Assembly (NCBI GenBank): GCA_016712315.1
Contig: JADJRG010000029.1
Span: 1,054,001-1,118,000, forward strand
Source of the DNA: Nannocystis sp.
Lineage (GTDB): Bacteria > Myxococcota_A > Polyangia > Nannocystales > Nannocystaceae
Reading direction: 5' to 3'
Length of the DNA stretch: 64,000 nt
The position numbers and the translations under genes are program-made. The notes under the pieces were generated by a model, which was not told the DNA's origin, did not search any database, and was given only the letters and a program-made list of their open reading frames with translations. Below are positions 27,449-36,105 of the stretch, piece by piece. Positions within the stretch are counted from its first letter, which is position 1. Every line of letters begins with the position of its first letter.

Positions 27449-30400
27449 ATGACCGTCCGTGACCACCTCATCGACGCGCTCCGCGCCGAGCTCGTCGGCC
27501 CCTACGACACCACCGGCGAGGAGCTGCTCCGCCTCGCCCCCTCGCGCACCTACCTCACCGGCTTCATCGCCCCCCCCGAGCTGCTCGCCGAGGCCCCCGA
27601 AGAAGACCTCGACGCCACCGACGACTTCGCCGCCGGCAGCGACACCGAAGACGACGACGACCACGCCCCCGACCCCGAACCCGCCTCCAAGAAGGTCTTC
27701 CCCGCCTCCGTCGGCCTCTCCGTCCTCCTCCCCCGCGAGGCCACCGAAGTCACCGCGCACCTCCGCTGGGGCGAGTACCGCCGCGTACTCGTCGACCCCG
27801 ACACCCACAAAGAGCTGCCCCCCGAAGAGGCCCGCGCCGCCGCCGAAGGCAAGGGCAAGAGCAAAAGACGCCCCATCGTCGCCTGGCGCCGCGTCGCCAT
27901 CGCACCCCAGCCCACGTCGATCCCCCTCGACCCCCACACGATCGCCCGCGGCCTCGAAGTCGCCGATCGGATCTGGCTCCAAGGCCGCCTCGCCGACGCC
28001 GGCCAAGGCGACGGCACCCAGGCCCTCTCGCTCTTCCTCGTCAATCGTCGGATCCCCGACGAATCCAACCCCCGCGAGCAGACGATCCTCTTCCAGGTCG
28101 AGTACCAGCTCCACTGCCCCGCCGGGATCCTCCCCCGCCCGGACCTCACCGGCGGCGACGACGGCGCCGACATCGACGACAAGATCAGCGACCTCCAATA
28201 CCGCAACTCCTACGAATACGCGGTCGGCCACGGCGCCGCCGCCACCCCCCTCTTCCCCGCCAGCGGCCACCCACCACGGCCCGCCCACGGCCCCGCCCCC
28301 CGCGCCCCCGCCGTCGCCCTCGCCTGGATCCCCCAGGCCGAGTTTAAGCCCGTCGCCGCGCGCACAGGCGCCCCCGTCGAGATCTCCATGCAAGCGCTCG
28401 GCAAGCTCAGCAGCGCCGCCGACGTCGAGGCCGCCCTCGGCGGCCTACCCCGCGCCTACGAGTCCTGGATCGACGCCGAGCTCGCCCGCTCAGACGCCCG
28501 CGCCTCCCTCTCCAAGAACCGCCTCGAGATCCTGGACCTGCTCATCACCCGCGCCCGCACCGCCGCCCACCGGATCCGCGCCGGCATCGACCTGCTCGCC
28601 CACGACCCAGAGGTCCGCCAAGCCTTCGTCTTCGCCAACCGCGCCATGTTCTTCCAGGCCCGCCAGCGGGCCCGCCGCGCCAAGGCCCCCGGCGACGACC
28701 CCCAGTGGCGCCTCTTCCAGCTCGCCTTCATCCTCCTCAGCCTCGCCGACATCGCCCTGCCCGAGGGCCACGAGGGCGCCCGCTCCCACCGCGAGGACGT
28801 CGAGCTGATCTTCTTCCCCACCGGCGGCGGCAAGACCGAGGCCTACCTCGGCCTCATCGCCTTCACCCTGCTCCTCCGCCGCCTCCGCGGCCGACACGCC
28901 CCCCACGGCGGCGAGGGCGTCGCGGTGATCCTCCGCTACACCCTCCGCCTGCTCACCCTCGACCAGCTCGAGCGCGCCTCCACCCTGATCTGCGCCCTCG
29001 AGACCATGCGCGCGGGCGAGCGATATCGCGCCCTGCTCGGCGACCGCCGCTTCGAGATCGGCCTCTGGGTCGGCTCCAAGGCCTCCGCCAACCGCATGCT
29101 GCACTTCAAGGAGCAGCTCAGCGCCTTCCGCGCTGGCACCGGCGGCAACCCCTGCCCCCTCCAGCTCTGCCCCTGGTGCGGCGAGCCCCTCACCTCCAAG
29201 TCCCTCACCGTCGAGACCACCCCCTCCGGCCTCGAGCGCGCCCTCGTCCGCTGTCATAACGAACCCTGCGACTTCGCCAAGGCCCCCCACAGCGGCGCCG
29301 GCCTGCCCCTCCAATTCGTCGACGAGCAGATCTACCGCGACCTCCCCTGCTTCCTCGTCGCCACCGTCGACAAGTTCGCCATGCTCCCCTGGCGCGGCGA
29401 GACCGGCATGCTCTTCGGCCGCGTCACCCACCGCGAGCCCCAAGGCGGCTCCTACTACGGCCCCACCTCCGCCCCCACCCAGATCCCCCGCGGCACCGAG
29501 GCCCTGCCCGGCCTCCTCCCCCCCGAGCTCATCGTCCAAGACGAGCTCCACCTGATCTCCGGCCCCCTCGGCACCATGGTCGGCCTCTTCGAGACCGCCA
29601 TCGAAGAGCTGTGCACCCGCGAGCACCAGGGCCGCCGGATCCCCCCCAAGATCATCGCCGCCACCGCCACCGTCCGCCGCGCCGAGCGCCAAGTCCAGGC
29701 CCTCTACGGCCGCCGCGACACCAACATCTTCCCGCCCCAGGGGCTCGACCCCTTCGAGACCTGGTTCTCCCTCGTCGAGCACACAAGGCCCGGCCGGATC
29801 TACCTCGGCGTCGGCGCCGGCGGCCGCGCGATGAAGCGGATCCTCCTCCAGACCTACCTCACCCTGCTCGGCGCCGCCCGCCGCGCCGAACAGAGCGGCG
29901 CCCCCCTCGACGAGACCGACGGCTACTTCACCCTCGTCGGCTACTTCAACTCCCTCCGCGAGCTCGGCGGCATGCGCCGCCTCGTCGAGGACGACATCGG
30001 CACCCGCGCCCCCAAGCAGGAGGAGGGCAAACCCCTCGACGCCATCGGCCCCCACCGCTGGGTCGCTGGCCGCCCCATCGGCTTCCCCCAAGAGCTCACC
30101 AGCCGCGAGAAGACCGCCGACATCATCAAGATCAAAGACCGCGCCTCCACCCCCCACGGCGGCGAAGAGCGGGCCCTCGACGTCCTGCTCGCCTCCAACA
30201 TGATCTCCGTCGGCGTCGACATCTCCCGCCTCGGCGTCATGGTCGTCGCCGGCCAGCCCAAGACCACCGCCGAGTACATCCAAGCCAGCAGCCGCGTCGG
30301 CCGCGCCGCCAAGTGGCCCGGCCTCGTGCTCACCGCCTACAACGTCTACCGCCCCCGCGACCGCTCCCACTACGAGCACTTCGTCGCCTACCACGAGAGC

Positions 30401-30925
30401 TTCTACCGCCACGTCGAAGCGACCAGCGTCACCCCCTTCTCCGCCCCCGCGCAGGACCGCGGCCTCGCCGCCGTCATCGTCACCCTCGCCCGCCTGCTCG
30501 AGGTCGACATGACCGCCTCCCGCGAGGCGATGAACGCCGCCGGGATCCAAGCCCTCTCCGCCCGGATCCTCGCCGCGATCCACCGCAAAGCCACCCAGCA
30601 GCCCGCCGTCGGCGAGGCCGGCGAGGCCGCCAGCGACGAATTCGCCCGCAGCGTCCAAGACCGCGCCGAGAACATCATCCACGGCTGGCTCGGCATGATC
30701 CGCGAGCGCAAAGACGGCCAGCACCTCCACTACTCCCCCTTCGACACCGTCCGCGGCCGCGGCCGCCCCCTCCTGCGCACCGCCCTCGAGGTCCAGCGCC
30801 CCGACCCCGAGAGCCGCTCCATGCTCACCGAGGACGAGAAGCGCTTCGCCGCCCCCACCTCGATGCGCGACGTCGAACCCAGCGTCCACGTCTGGCGCCG
30901 CTTTAAGCTCGGGAGCAACCAGTAA
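27449..30925 (+). CDS. drmA: DISARM helicase DrmA
   Basis: This is a superfamily 2 helicase of about 1,158 residues from ATG 27449. An upstream ATG at 27395 overlaps the preceding stop but adds only a low-complexity leader; 'MTVRDHLIDALRAELVGP' is the natural-looking start. Motifs: Walker A 'FFPTGGGKTEAYLG' (Lys462), DEAH-box variant 'QDELHLISGPLG' (Asp698), motif V/VI 'ASNMISVGVDISRLGVMVV' and 'YIQASSRVGR'. A Cys4-type site ('CPWCG') lies between the two lobes. DrmA with DrmB forms the DISARM core that loads on unmethylated DNA ends. The stop is one base from the drmB start. Confidence 0.9.
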   Translation: MTVRDHLIDALRAELVGPYDTTGEELLRLAPSRTYLTGFIAPPELLAEAPEEDLDATDDFAAGSDTEDDDDHAPDPEPASKKVFPASVGLSVLLPREATEVTAHLRWGEYRRVLVDPDTHKELPPEEARAAAEGKGKSKRRPIVAWRRVAIAPQPTSIPLDPHTIARGLEVADRIWLQGRLADAGQGDGTQALSLFLVNRRIPDESNPREQTILFQVEYQLHCPAGILPRPDLTGGDDGADIDDKISDLQYRNSYEYAVGHGAAATPLFPASGHPPRPAHGPAPRAPAVALAWIPQAEFKPVAARTGAPVEISMQALGKLSSAADVEAALGGLPRAYESWIDAELARSDARASLSKNRLEILDLLITRARTAAHRIRAGIDLLAHDPEVRQAFVFANRAMFFQARQRARRAKAPGDDPQWRLFQLAFILLSLADIALPEGHEGARSHREDVELIFFPTGGGKTEAYLGLIAFTLLLRRLRGRHAPHGGEGVAVILRYTLRLLTLDQLERASTLICALETMRAGERYRALLGDRRFEIGLWVGSKASANRMLHFKEQLSAFRAGTGGNPCPLQLCPWCGEPLTSKSLTVETTPSGLERALVRCHNEPCDFAKAPHSGAGLPLQFVDEQIYRDLPCFLVATVDKFAMLPWRGETGMLFGRVTHREPQGGSYYGPTSAPTQIPRGTEALPGLLPPELIVQDELHLISGPLGTMVGLFETAIEELCTREHQGRRIPPKIIAATATVRRAERQVQALYGRRDTNIFPPQGLDPFETWFSLVEHTRPGRIYLGVGAGGRAMKRILLQTYLTLLGAARRAEQSGAPLDETDGYFTLVGYFNSLRELGGMRRLVEDDIGTRAPKQEEGKPLDAIGPHRWVAGRPIGFPQELTSREKTADIIKIKDRASTPHGGEERALDVLLASNMISVGVDISRLGVMVVAGQPKTTAEYIQASSRVGRAAKWPGLVLTAYNVYRPRDRSHYEHFVAYHESFYRHVEATSVTPFSAPAQDRGLAAVIVTLARLLEVDMTASREAMNAAGIQALSARILAAIHRKATQQPAVGEAGEAASDEFARSVQDRAENIIHGWLGMIRERKDGQHLHYSPFDTVRGRGRPLLRTALEVQRPDPESRSMLTEDEKRFAAPTSMRDVEPSVHVWRRFKLGSNQ

Positions 30926-32814
30926 TGGGCCCAAAGAACAAAAAAGCCGAACGCACCTACCGCCCCGAGGGCGAGATCCGCCGCTCGCAGCTCCTCATGG
31001 GCTACGGCCCCGGCGCGATGATCGACCTGCTCGACGACGCCGTGCTCATCGGCGGCCTCGAGTACTGGCGCTACCAGGACCCCAAACACCCCGTCGAGGT
31101 GATCAAAGAGCCCCGCCTCACCCAAAAGCTCGTCGAGGTCATGCGCGGCCTCGGCATGAACCCCTCCTCGCAGCTCTGGCTCCAAGCCCCACCCGACTGC
31201 ACCTACGACGAGGCCACCCCGCGCCAGGGCATCCAGGCGCTCGAATTCCCCCGCTACTTCAAGTGCCAGCGCTGCAGCGCCATCGCCTACGCCAGCGAAT
31301 TCGAGCAGGCCGGCCGCGGCCGCGTCCACCACTGCGGCCCCGGCTACGGCACCAAGCCCGCCCCCGCCGTCCCTGTCCGCTTCGTCGCCGTCTGCGAGCG
31401 CGGCCACATCTCCGACTGGCCCTGGGCCTGGTGGACCCACCGCGCCGCGGGCCGCCCCAAGTGCGACGCCCCCGACATCCGCCTCCACGAGGGCGCCTCC
31501 GGCGACATCAGCGACATTAGCGTCTCCTGCGCCACCTGCCAGAGCCCCCCGGTCAAGCTCGCCTCCGCGATGATCCCGGAGCTGCGCCCCGACTGCGGCG
31601 GCGACCGCCCCTGGCTCGGCGACCACGACATCGCCCACCAAACCTGCACGCTCAAGGCCCGCCTGCTCGTCCGCACCGCCACCAACGGCTACCTCACCCA
31701 GACGATGAGCGCCCTCTCCCTGCCCACCGAGGACGACGCGCTCACCGCCGCCGTCGCCGGCTTCTGGGCCACCCTCGGCGACATCCACGACCTCGCCGCC
31801 CTCAAGGTCCTACGCGCCCACGTCCCCGACATCAAGCAGGCCTTCCCCGCCAAGTGGAGCGACGCCGTCGTCCTCCAGGCCATCGAGCGCCAACGGATCG
31901 GCCCCGGCGCCGCCCTCCCGCCCCTCGACGTCGCCGAATACGAGGCCTTCAACGCCGCCGAGCCCGAGCGCGCCCGCCAGCAACCGCCACACGGCGCCCG
32001 CTTCTTCGCCTGCCGCATGGACACCCCGCCCGACGGCCTCCCCCCCGCCATCGACGCCGTCGTGCTCGCCGCCAAGCTCCGCGAGGTCCGCGCCCAGTTC
32101 GGCTTCTGCCGCCTCGAAGGCGCCATCGCCGCCCCCGACGGCACCTACGGCCAGGACACCAACATCGCCGCCCTCGCCCTCGACCCCAAGTGGCTGCCCG
32201 CCATCGAGATCAACGGCGAAGGCCTCTTCATCCGCTTCGACACCAAGAAGCTCACCGAGTGGGAGCAGCAAGAGCTCGTCAAAGCCCGCGAAGACGTCCT
32301 TCGCACCGGCTTTAACCGCTGGCTCGCCAGCCGCCGCAGCGCCGTCGTCTTCCGCGGCGTCCGCTACTACATGCTCCACACCCTCGCCCACCTCCTCATG
32401 ACCGCCATCGCCCTCGAGTGCGGCTACTCGGGCAGCGCCCTGCGCGAGCGGATCTACTGCCGCGCCCCCGATCCCCGCACCAAAGGCGACCACGGCATGG
32501 CCGGGATCCTCATCTCCACCGGCACCCCTGGCTCGGAGGGCACCCTCGGCGGCCTCGTCGAGCAGGGCCGCCACCTCCGCTACCACCTCCGCCGCGCCTA
32601 CGACCTCGGCACCCTCTGCTCTGGCGACCCCGTCTGCGCCCTCCACCAGCCCGACATCCACGACGCCCGCACCACCGAAGGCGCCGCCTGCCACAGCTGC
32701 CTCTACATCCCTGAGACCTCCTGCGAGGCCTTCAACCGCTTCCTCGACCGCGCCCTCGTCTTCCCCACCATCGGCCACCCCGACCAGCTCGCCTTCTTCC
32801 CCGCCCGCCCCTGA
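30925..32814 (+). CDS. drmB: DISARM core protein DrmB (DUF1998)
   Basis: The 629-residue protein carries the DUF1998 domain in its C-terminal third: 'YYMLHTLAHLLMTAIALECG', 'IYCRAP' and the closing 'CHSCLYIPETSCEAFNRFLD'. Several Cys pairs (near 'CQRCSAIAY' and 'CATCQSPP') probably bind zinc. DrmB pairs with the DrmA helicase. The start ATG overlaps the last base of drmA (TAATG), giving tight coupling, and a short tandem duplication covers its end and the following gap. Confidence 0.88.
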   Translation: MGPKNKKAERTYRPEGEIRRSQLLMGYGPGAMIDLLDDAVLIGGLEYWRYQDPKHPVEVIKEPRLTQKLVEVMRGLGMNPSSQLWLQAPPDCTYDEATPRQGIQALEFPRYFKCQRCSAIAYASEFEQAGRGRVHHCGPGYGTKPAPAVPVRFVAVCERGHISDWPWAWWTHRAAGRPKCDAPDIRLHEGASGDISDISVSCATCQSPPVKLASAMIPELRPDCGGDRPWLGDHDIAHQTCTLKARLLVRTATNGYLTQTMSALSLPTEDDALTAAVAGFWATLGDIHDLAALKVLRAHVPDIKQAFPAKWSDAVVLQAIERQRIGPGAALPPLDVAEYEAFNAAEPERARQQPPHGARFFACRMDTPPDGLPPAIDAVVLAAKLREVRAQFGFCRLEGAIAAPDGTYGQDTNIAALALDPKWLPAIEINGEGLFIRFDTKKLTEWEQQELVKAREDVLRTGFNRWLASRRSAVVFRGVRYYMLHTLAHLLMTAIALECGYSGSALRERIYCRAPDPRTKGDHGMAGILISTGTPGSEGTLGGLVEQGRHLRYHLRRAYDLGTLCSGDPVCALHQPDIHDARTTEGAACHSCLYIPETSCEAFNRFLDRALVFPTIGHPDQLAFFPARP

Positions 32815-32858
32815 CCCTCCAGCCGACCTTCTTTCCCCGCCCGCCCCTGACCCTCCAG
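32797..32858 (+). repeat. 36-bp tandem duplication at the drmB/drmC junction
   Basis: The 26 bases from 32797 to 32822, covering the drmB stop, recur at 32833-32858 with a period of 36. The second copy lies between the genes and puts a second stop after drmB. It looks like a recent slippage event. Confidence 0.85.
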
Positions 32859-32864
32859 GCGACC

Positions 32865-33659
32865 ATGCGCGAGACCCTCACGCACGTCTCCCTCGCCACC
32901 CTCCGCGACCTCCGCCGAGCGGTGGATCACGGGATCGTCGCGGTCCCCCTCACCCCCCTCCTGCTCCGCGCCCGCGGCCTCGACGAAGCCACCGCCGAGC
33001 ACCTCGCCCACCTCCTCGGCCCCCTCCCTCGGCCCTCTCTGCTCGCCGTCCTCGGCGCCCTCATCGCCGAGCGCGAGCGCGCCGAACAGCGCCGCCCCCG
33101 GCTCCTTTGGACCGGCCCAGAGGCCACCGGCACCACCGCCCTCGACACCCGCGTCCAGCTCCTCCACCTCTTCGAGAGCGCCCGCAAGAGCGCCTTCATC
33201 GCCGGCTACCTCTTCGACGACCCCACCCTGCTCCGCCCCCTCGCCGACGCCACCGCCGCTCGCGGCCTCGACGTCGCCTTCGTCCTCGACATCCGCGCCG
33301 CTGGCGAAGGCACACGCGACCATCGGATCCGCGCCCAGGTCGCCAAGTTCCTCCGCGAGATCTGGCCCCGCCACGCCCCCCGCCCCCGCGTCTACGTCGA
33401 CCCCCGCACCGCCGCCTGGAACCCCGACCCCAACGCCCCCAACGCCGGCTACTACGTCTCGATGCACGCCAAAGCCGTCGTCATCGACGCTGAGCACACC
33501 ATCCTCGGCAGCGCCAACTTCACCGACCGCGGCACCGACCGCAACATCGAAGCCGGCGTCCTCCTCCGAAGCCCCGAATTCGCCCGCACCCTGCTCGCCC
33601 AGTGGGAAGCCCTCATCGCCGCCGGCCTCCTCCACCGCGTCGACCATCACTCCCCCTGA
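32865..33659 (+). CDS. drmC: DISARM phospholipase D-like protein DrmC
   Basis: The 264-residue protein has one clear PLD signature: 'MHAKAVVIDAEHTILGSANF' (HxKx4D followed by GSxNF) at about residues 203-222. An N-terminal half-site is less obvious, so activity may need a dimer. DrmC is the last gene of DISARM and is reported as dispensable in some systems. It starts at ATG 32865, 50 bp after drmB. It closes the operon; the 126 bp after its stop hold no recognisable gene. Confidence 0.85.
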   Translation: MRETLTHVSLATLRDLRRAVDHGIVAVPLTPLLLRARGLDEATAEHLAHLLGPLPRPSLLAVLGALIAERERAEQRRPRLLWTGPEATGTTALDTRVQLLHLFESARKSAFIAGYLFDDPTLLRPLADATAARGLDVAFVLDIRAAGEGTRDHRIRAQVAKFLREIWPRHAPRPRVYVDPRTAAWNPDPNAPNAGYYVSMHAKAVVIDAEHTILGSANFTDRGTDRNIEAGVLLRSPEFARTLLAQWEALIAAGLLHRVDHHSP

Positions 33660-33785
33660 AGCACCCGACCACTCACCTCCCGCGCGAGCACGAGTCGAGA
33701 GCAAACACAGTCACGATCTCGAGATCCAGGGACACTGTGGGCCTGAGTCTTGGGGCTCTCGGACAGAGACCTCTTGGGGAGTCTT

Positions 33786-35372
33786 CTACTCGACACATCG
33801 CGCGGTGAACACGGCCTGGGTGCGCCCGCTTTGCAGCATGAGCGTGCCGCCCGGGAGGAGTGCGAACACCGTAGAGGAGAGGTTGGCGATCGTGTCGTCA
33901 AACATCGCGTCGCGATCGATGAGCCTGACCTCGAGCATTTGATTGGGACGCACGAAGAGGCTGTCAAGGCTCTTCGAGAGATCGTACGTCGAACGTTGGG
34001 GGATCGTGCCCGCGAACTTGCGGTCGACCCGGATGCTAGTGGCGACCTCCGGAGGGGAGCCATCTGCGTCCCAAGGGGCGCCGTCGGCCTTGGACGGCGC
34101 GATTGTGATCGCGACTTGAGAGATTTGCCAGAGCGCGCATGGTGCATCAATGCCCTTAACGCGTGCACGGGGCTCGATCTTGCGGATCCCCCCGCGTGTA
34201 GGCTGCCGCGCCGGGTCGTCCACGGTCGCGGACACGATACAAGTCGCGAGGAGCTTTTCGTGACGTTCACGGTCGAGCGTATTGAGCCGGCGTGTCGTAC
34301 ACTGATTATCTGGCGAGTTCAAGCAGCGATCGGCCCGGGCGCGGATCGACCCTCGGGATGACTCGTACGATTTTTGGGCCCGTTCGAACTGGCGGCGCTT
34401 CTTCGGATCGGTACACTTTCCCCCGCCGAGCACCTCCACGACCTGCTGCTCAGCGCGGCGGAATTCCTCGTGCTCCTTCGCTAGTCTACTGAGCACCTCT
34501 CGCTGCTCAAAGAGGTCCAGGAAGGTCGCCCTGCGCGGCTGGTTCGCGGTGACCTGATAGGGCTTGACGACGATCTTAGTCGTCACCGTGCGGTCCTGGC
34601 TCACTCCTCTCTTAAACACGGAGGCGCGTTCAATGAGCTTGTCCACGTTGAGCACGTCGTCGACCGAGCTCCACCCCTTGGTGCTGCCGCCTTTCTGGAG
34701 TACGAAGTAGCGGGCTTGGTGTCTCTCGAGGTAATCGCGCGTCTGCTTGGAGACTTCGGCGCGACCACCGAGGCCGAGAATTGTCAGACCGCCTCCAACG
34801 GTCACCTGCTTCAGCTCCTCCGTCGAGGCTTGTTCAACGGCGATGACGCCGATAAACAACCCCCCTTGCTCGGTAGCGGCGATGAACCCGTCGCCGCAAC
34901 GTCGGTAGAAACGCGAGGGGCTCCGGCGGAGGAGCTCGCGGGTGTCAGCCGCAAGGCGGTACTCACCGAGAGACTTCGCGGGCGCGTCCATCTCAATACG
35001 AACCACCAAAAACGCGGATCTATTGGTGGTGACCGCCCGCTCGATTTTATCAAAGCCCAGGGTTGCTCCGAAGGCCTTGAGGCCCAGGCTCACGGCGGCC
35101 GAGAGTCCGAGTTGTTCGACGAGCTCGCTCACGCTGACCGCGTAGAAGATCCCCTCGTTGGAGGAGAGTTCTTTCCCATTCTCAGCCCTCGAAGGGCTCG
35201 ATGCGAGGCATCGGCCTCGAGTCTCCCCTGATAGGGAGTCGAAGCCGAGGCCGAGGGCCGTCTCGGGGGGCGCAGGGTGTTTGGAACTCTGGCCTGTAGT
35301 TACGCTCTGGCAGCCGAGAGCCAGTGCGTTGAGAAGGACCAGGTTCACGAGCGCGGCGAGCTGGGTTCGCAT
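33786..35372 (-). CDS. MACPF-like secreted lipoprotein
   Basis: This protein of about 528 residues starts at ATG 35372; an in-frame GTG at 35393 is possible. A signal sequence ends in the lipobox 'LNALALGC'. The body has 'LGLGFDSLSGETRGRCL', then a long beta/alpha region with 'FYRRCGDGFIAATEQGG' and 'GLFIGVIAVEQAS', a layout I associate with bacterial MACPF/CDC-like proteins. The last 130 residues ('LDSLFVRPNQMLEVRLIDRD', 'MFDDTIANLSS') resemble a C2-type sandwich. It may be a pore-forming or membrane-binding surface protein. The fold call is inference from the N-terminal pattern. It is divergent from the small lipoprotein at 35433. Confidence 0.5.
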   Translation of the reverse strand: MRTQLAALVNLVLLNALALGCQSVTTGQSSKHPAPPETALGLGFDSLSGETRGRCLASSPSRAENGKELSSNEGIFYAVSVSELVEQLGLSAAVSLGLKAFGATLGFDKIERAVTTNRSAFLVVRIEMDAPAKSLGEYRLAADTRELLRRSPSRFYRRCGDGFIAATEQGGLFIGVIAVEQASTEELKQVTVGGGLTILGLGGRAEVSKQTRDYLERHQARYFVLQKGGSTKGWSSVDDVLNVDKLIERASVFKRGVSQDRTVTTKIVVKPYQVTANQPRRATFLDLFEQREVLSRLAKEHEEFRRAEQQVVEVLGGGKCTDPKKRRQFERAQKSYESSRGSIRARADRCLNSPDNQCTTRRLNTLDRERHEKLLATCIVSATVDDPARQPTRGGIRKIEPRARVKGIDAPCALWQISQVAITIAPSKADGAPWDADGSPPEVATSIRVDRKFAGTIPQRSTYDLSKSLDSLFVRPNQMLEVRLIDRDAMFDDTIANLSSTVFALLPGGTLMLQSGRTQAVFTARCVE

Positions 35373-35432
35373 GGTGTGCGCGATGTTAACCACTTCACCT
35401 CATCGGCTGAAGCCGTTACGCTCCTGGTACAA

Positions 35433-35789
35433 ATGCGCGGCCTCACGTTGTCTGCGACCCTTCTCCTGTCATGCGCGCCCCGCGCCGATCGGCCGACGCC
35501 GGGAGAGCCCGCTCTCGTCGAGGAGCAGGCGGTGTTTCCCTACGAGATCGACGACGGTCCGCCCCAGCGGCCCCGGCCGCGCGACAAGACCAAGGTAGAC
35601 CCGAGGGGCGAACCTGGAGCCCGTTCGCCCTCGCCCGGCTGGGTACTGCCGCCTACGACGCCCGTGACGCCTGCGACGCCTTCGGGACAATGCTGCCGAG
35701 TGTGCCGTAGCGGCAAGGCATGCGGGAATTCATGCATCGCCGCTGAGCGAGCGTGCCAGAAGCCACGAGGTTGTGCCTGTGATGGTTAG
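35433..35789 (+). CDS. Small Cys-rich lipoprotein
   Basis: The 118-residue product starts at ATG 35433: 'MRGLTLSATLLLSCAP' is a short signal with lipobox Cys14. A Pro/Arg-rich linker follows. The C-terminus reads 'CCRVCRSGKACGNSCIAAER' and then 'CQKPRGCACDG', a compact Cys domain found at the end of various secreted proteins. The function is unknown. It shares a 60-bp divergent intergenic region with the MACPF-like gene, so the two may be co-regulated. Confidence 0.7.
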   Translation: MRGLTLSATLLLSCAPRADRPTPGEPALVEEQAVFPYEIDDGPPQRPRPRDKTKVDPRGEPGARSPSPGWVLPPTTPVTPATPSGQCCRVCRSGKACGNSCIAAERACQKPRGCACDG

Positions 35790-36105
35790 CTCGTCCGTGT
35801 CGCGGGAGAGGCCGCCATGGTGCCTTGAAGAGGACGCCGACCCTGCCGCCTGCGAGCGCTTTGAGGGCGTCGGCAGCGACTCGCCGCCTCGCGCGCCCCA
35901 GCACCACGCCACGGCCCCGCTCGCCGCCCAAAAAACCGCACAGAAGGCCCCCGCAACGGCATCCTCGACCCCGATCGCCACATCTGCCCCACCGGATCGA
36001 TCTCCCAGGTCCCTACCTTCCCGATATGGTGGATCCACTATGACCGTAGAAGATCGAGCAAGATCGAGCGAGATCACGCCCTCTCGGATACCCTCACGGT
36101 AGCCG
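35790..36105. other. Region without a supported gene before the kinase
   Basis: I see no convincing gene in these 316 bases. The lower part (36040-36090) has AT-richer sequence with a repeated 'agatcgagc' motif close to the kinase start, which could belong to its promoter. Confidence 0.4.

Noticed and set aside
28490..30934. 814-residue minus-strand frame opposite drmA
   Set aside because: Gly/Ala/Asp/Glu-rich shadow; drmA on the plus strand has all helicase motifs.
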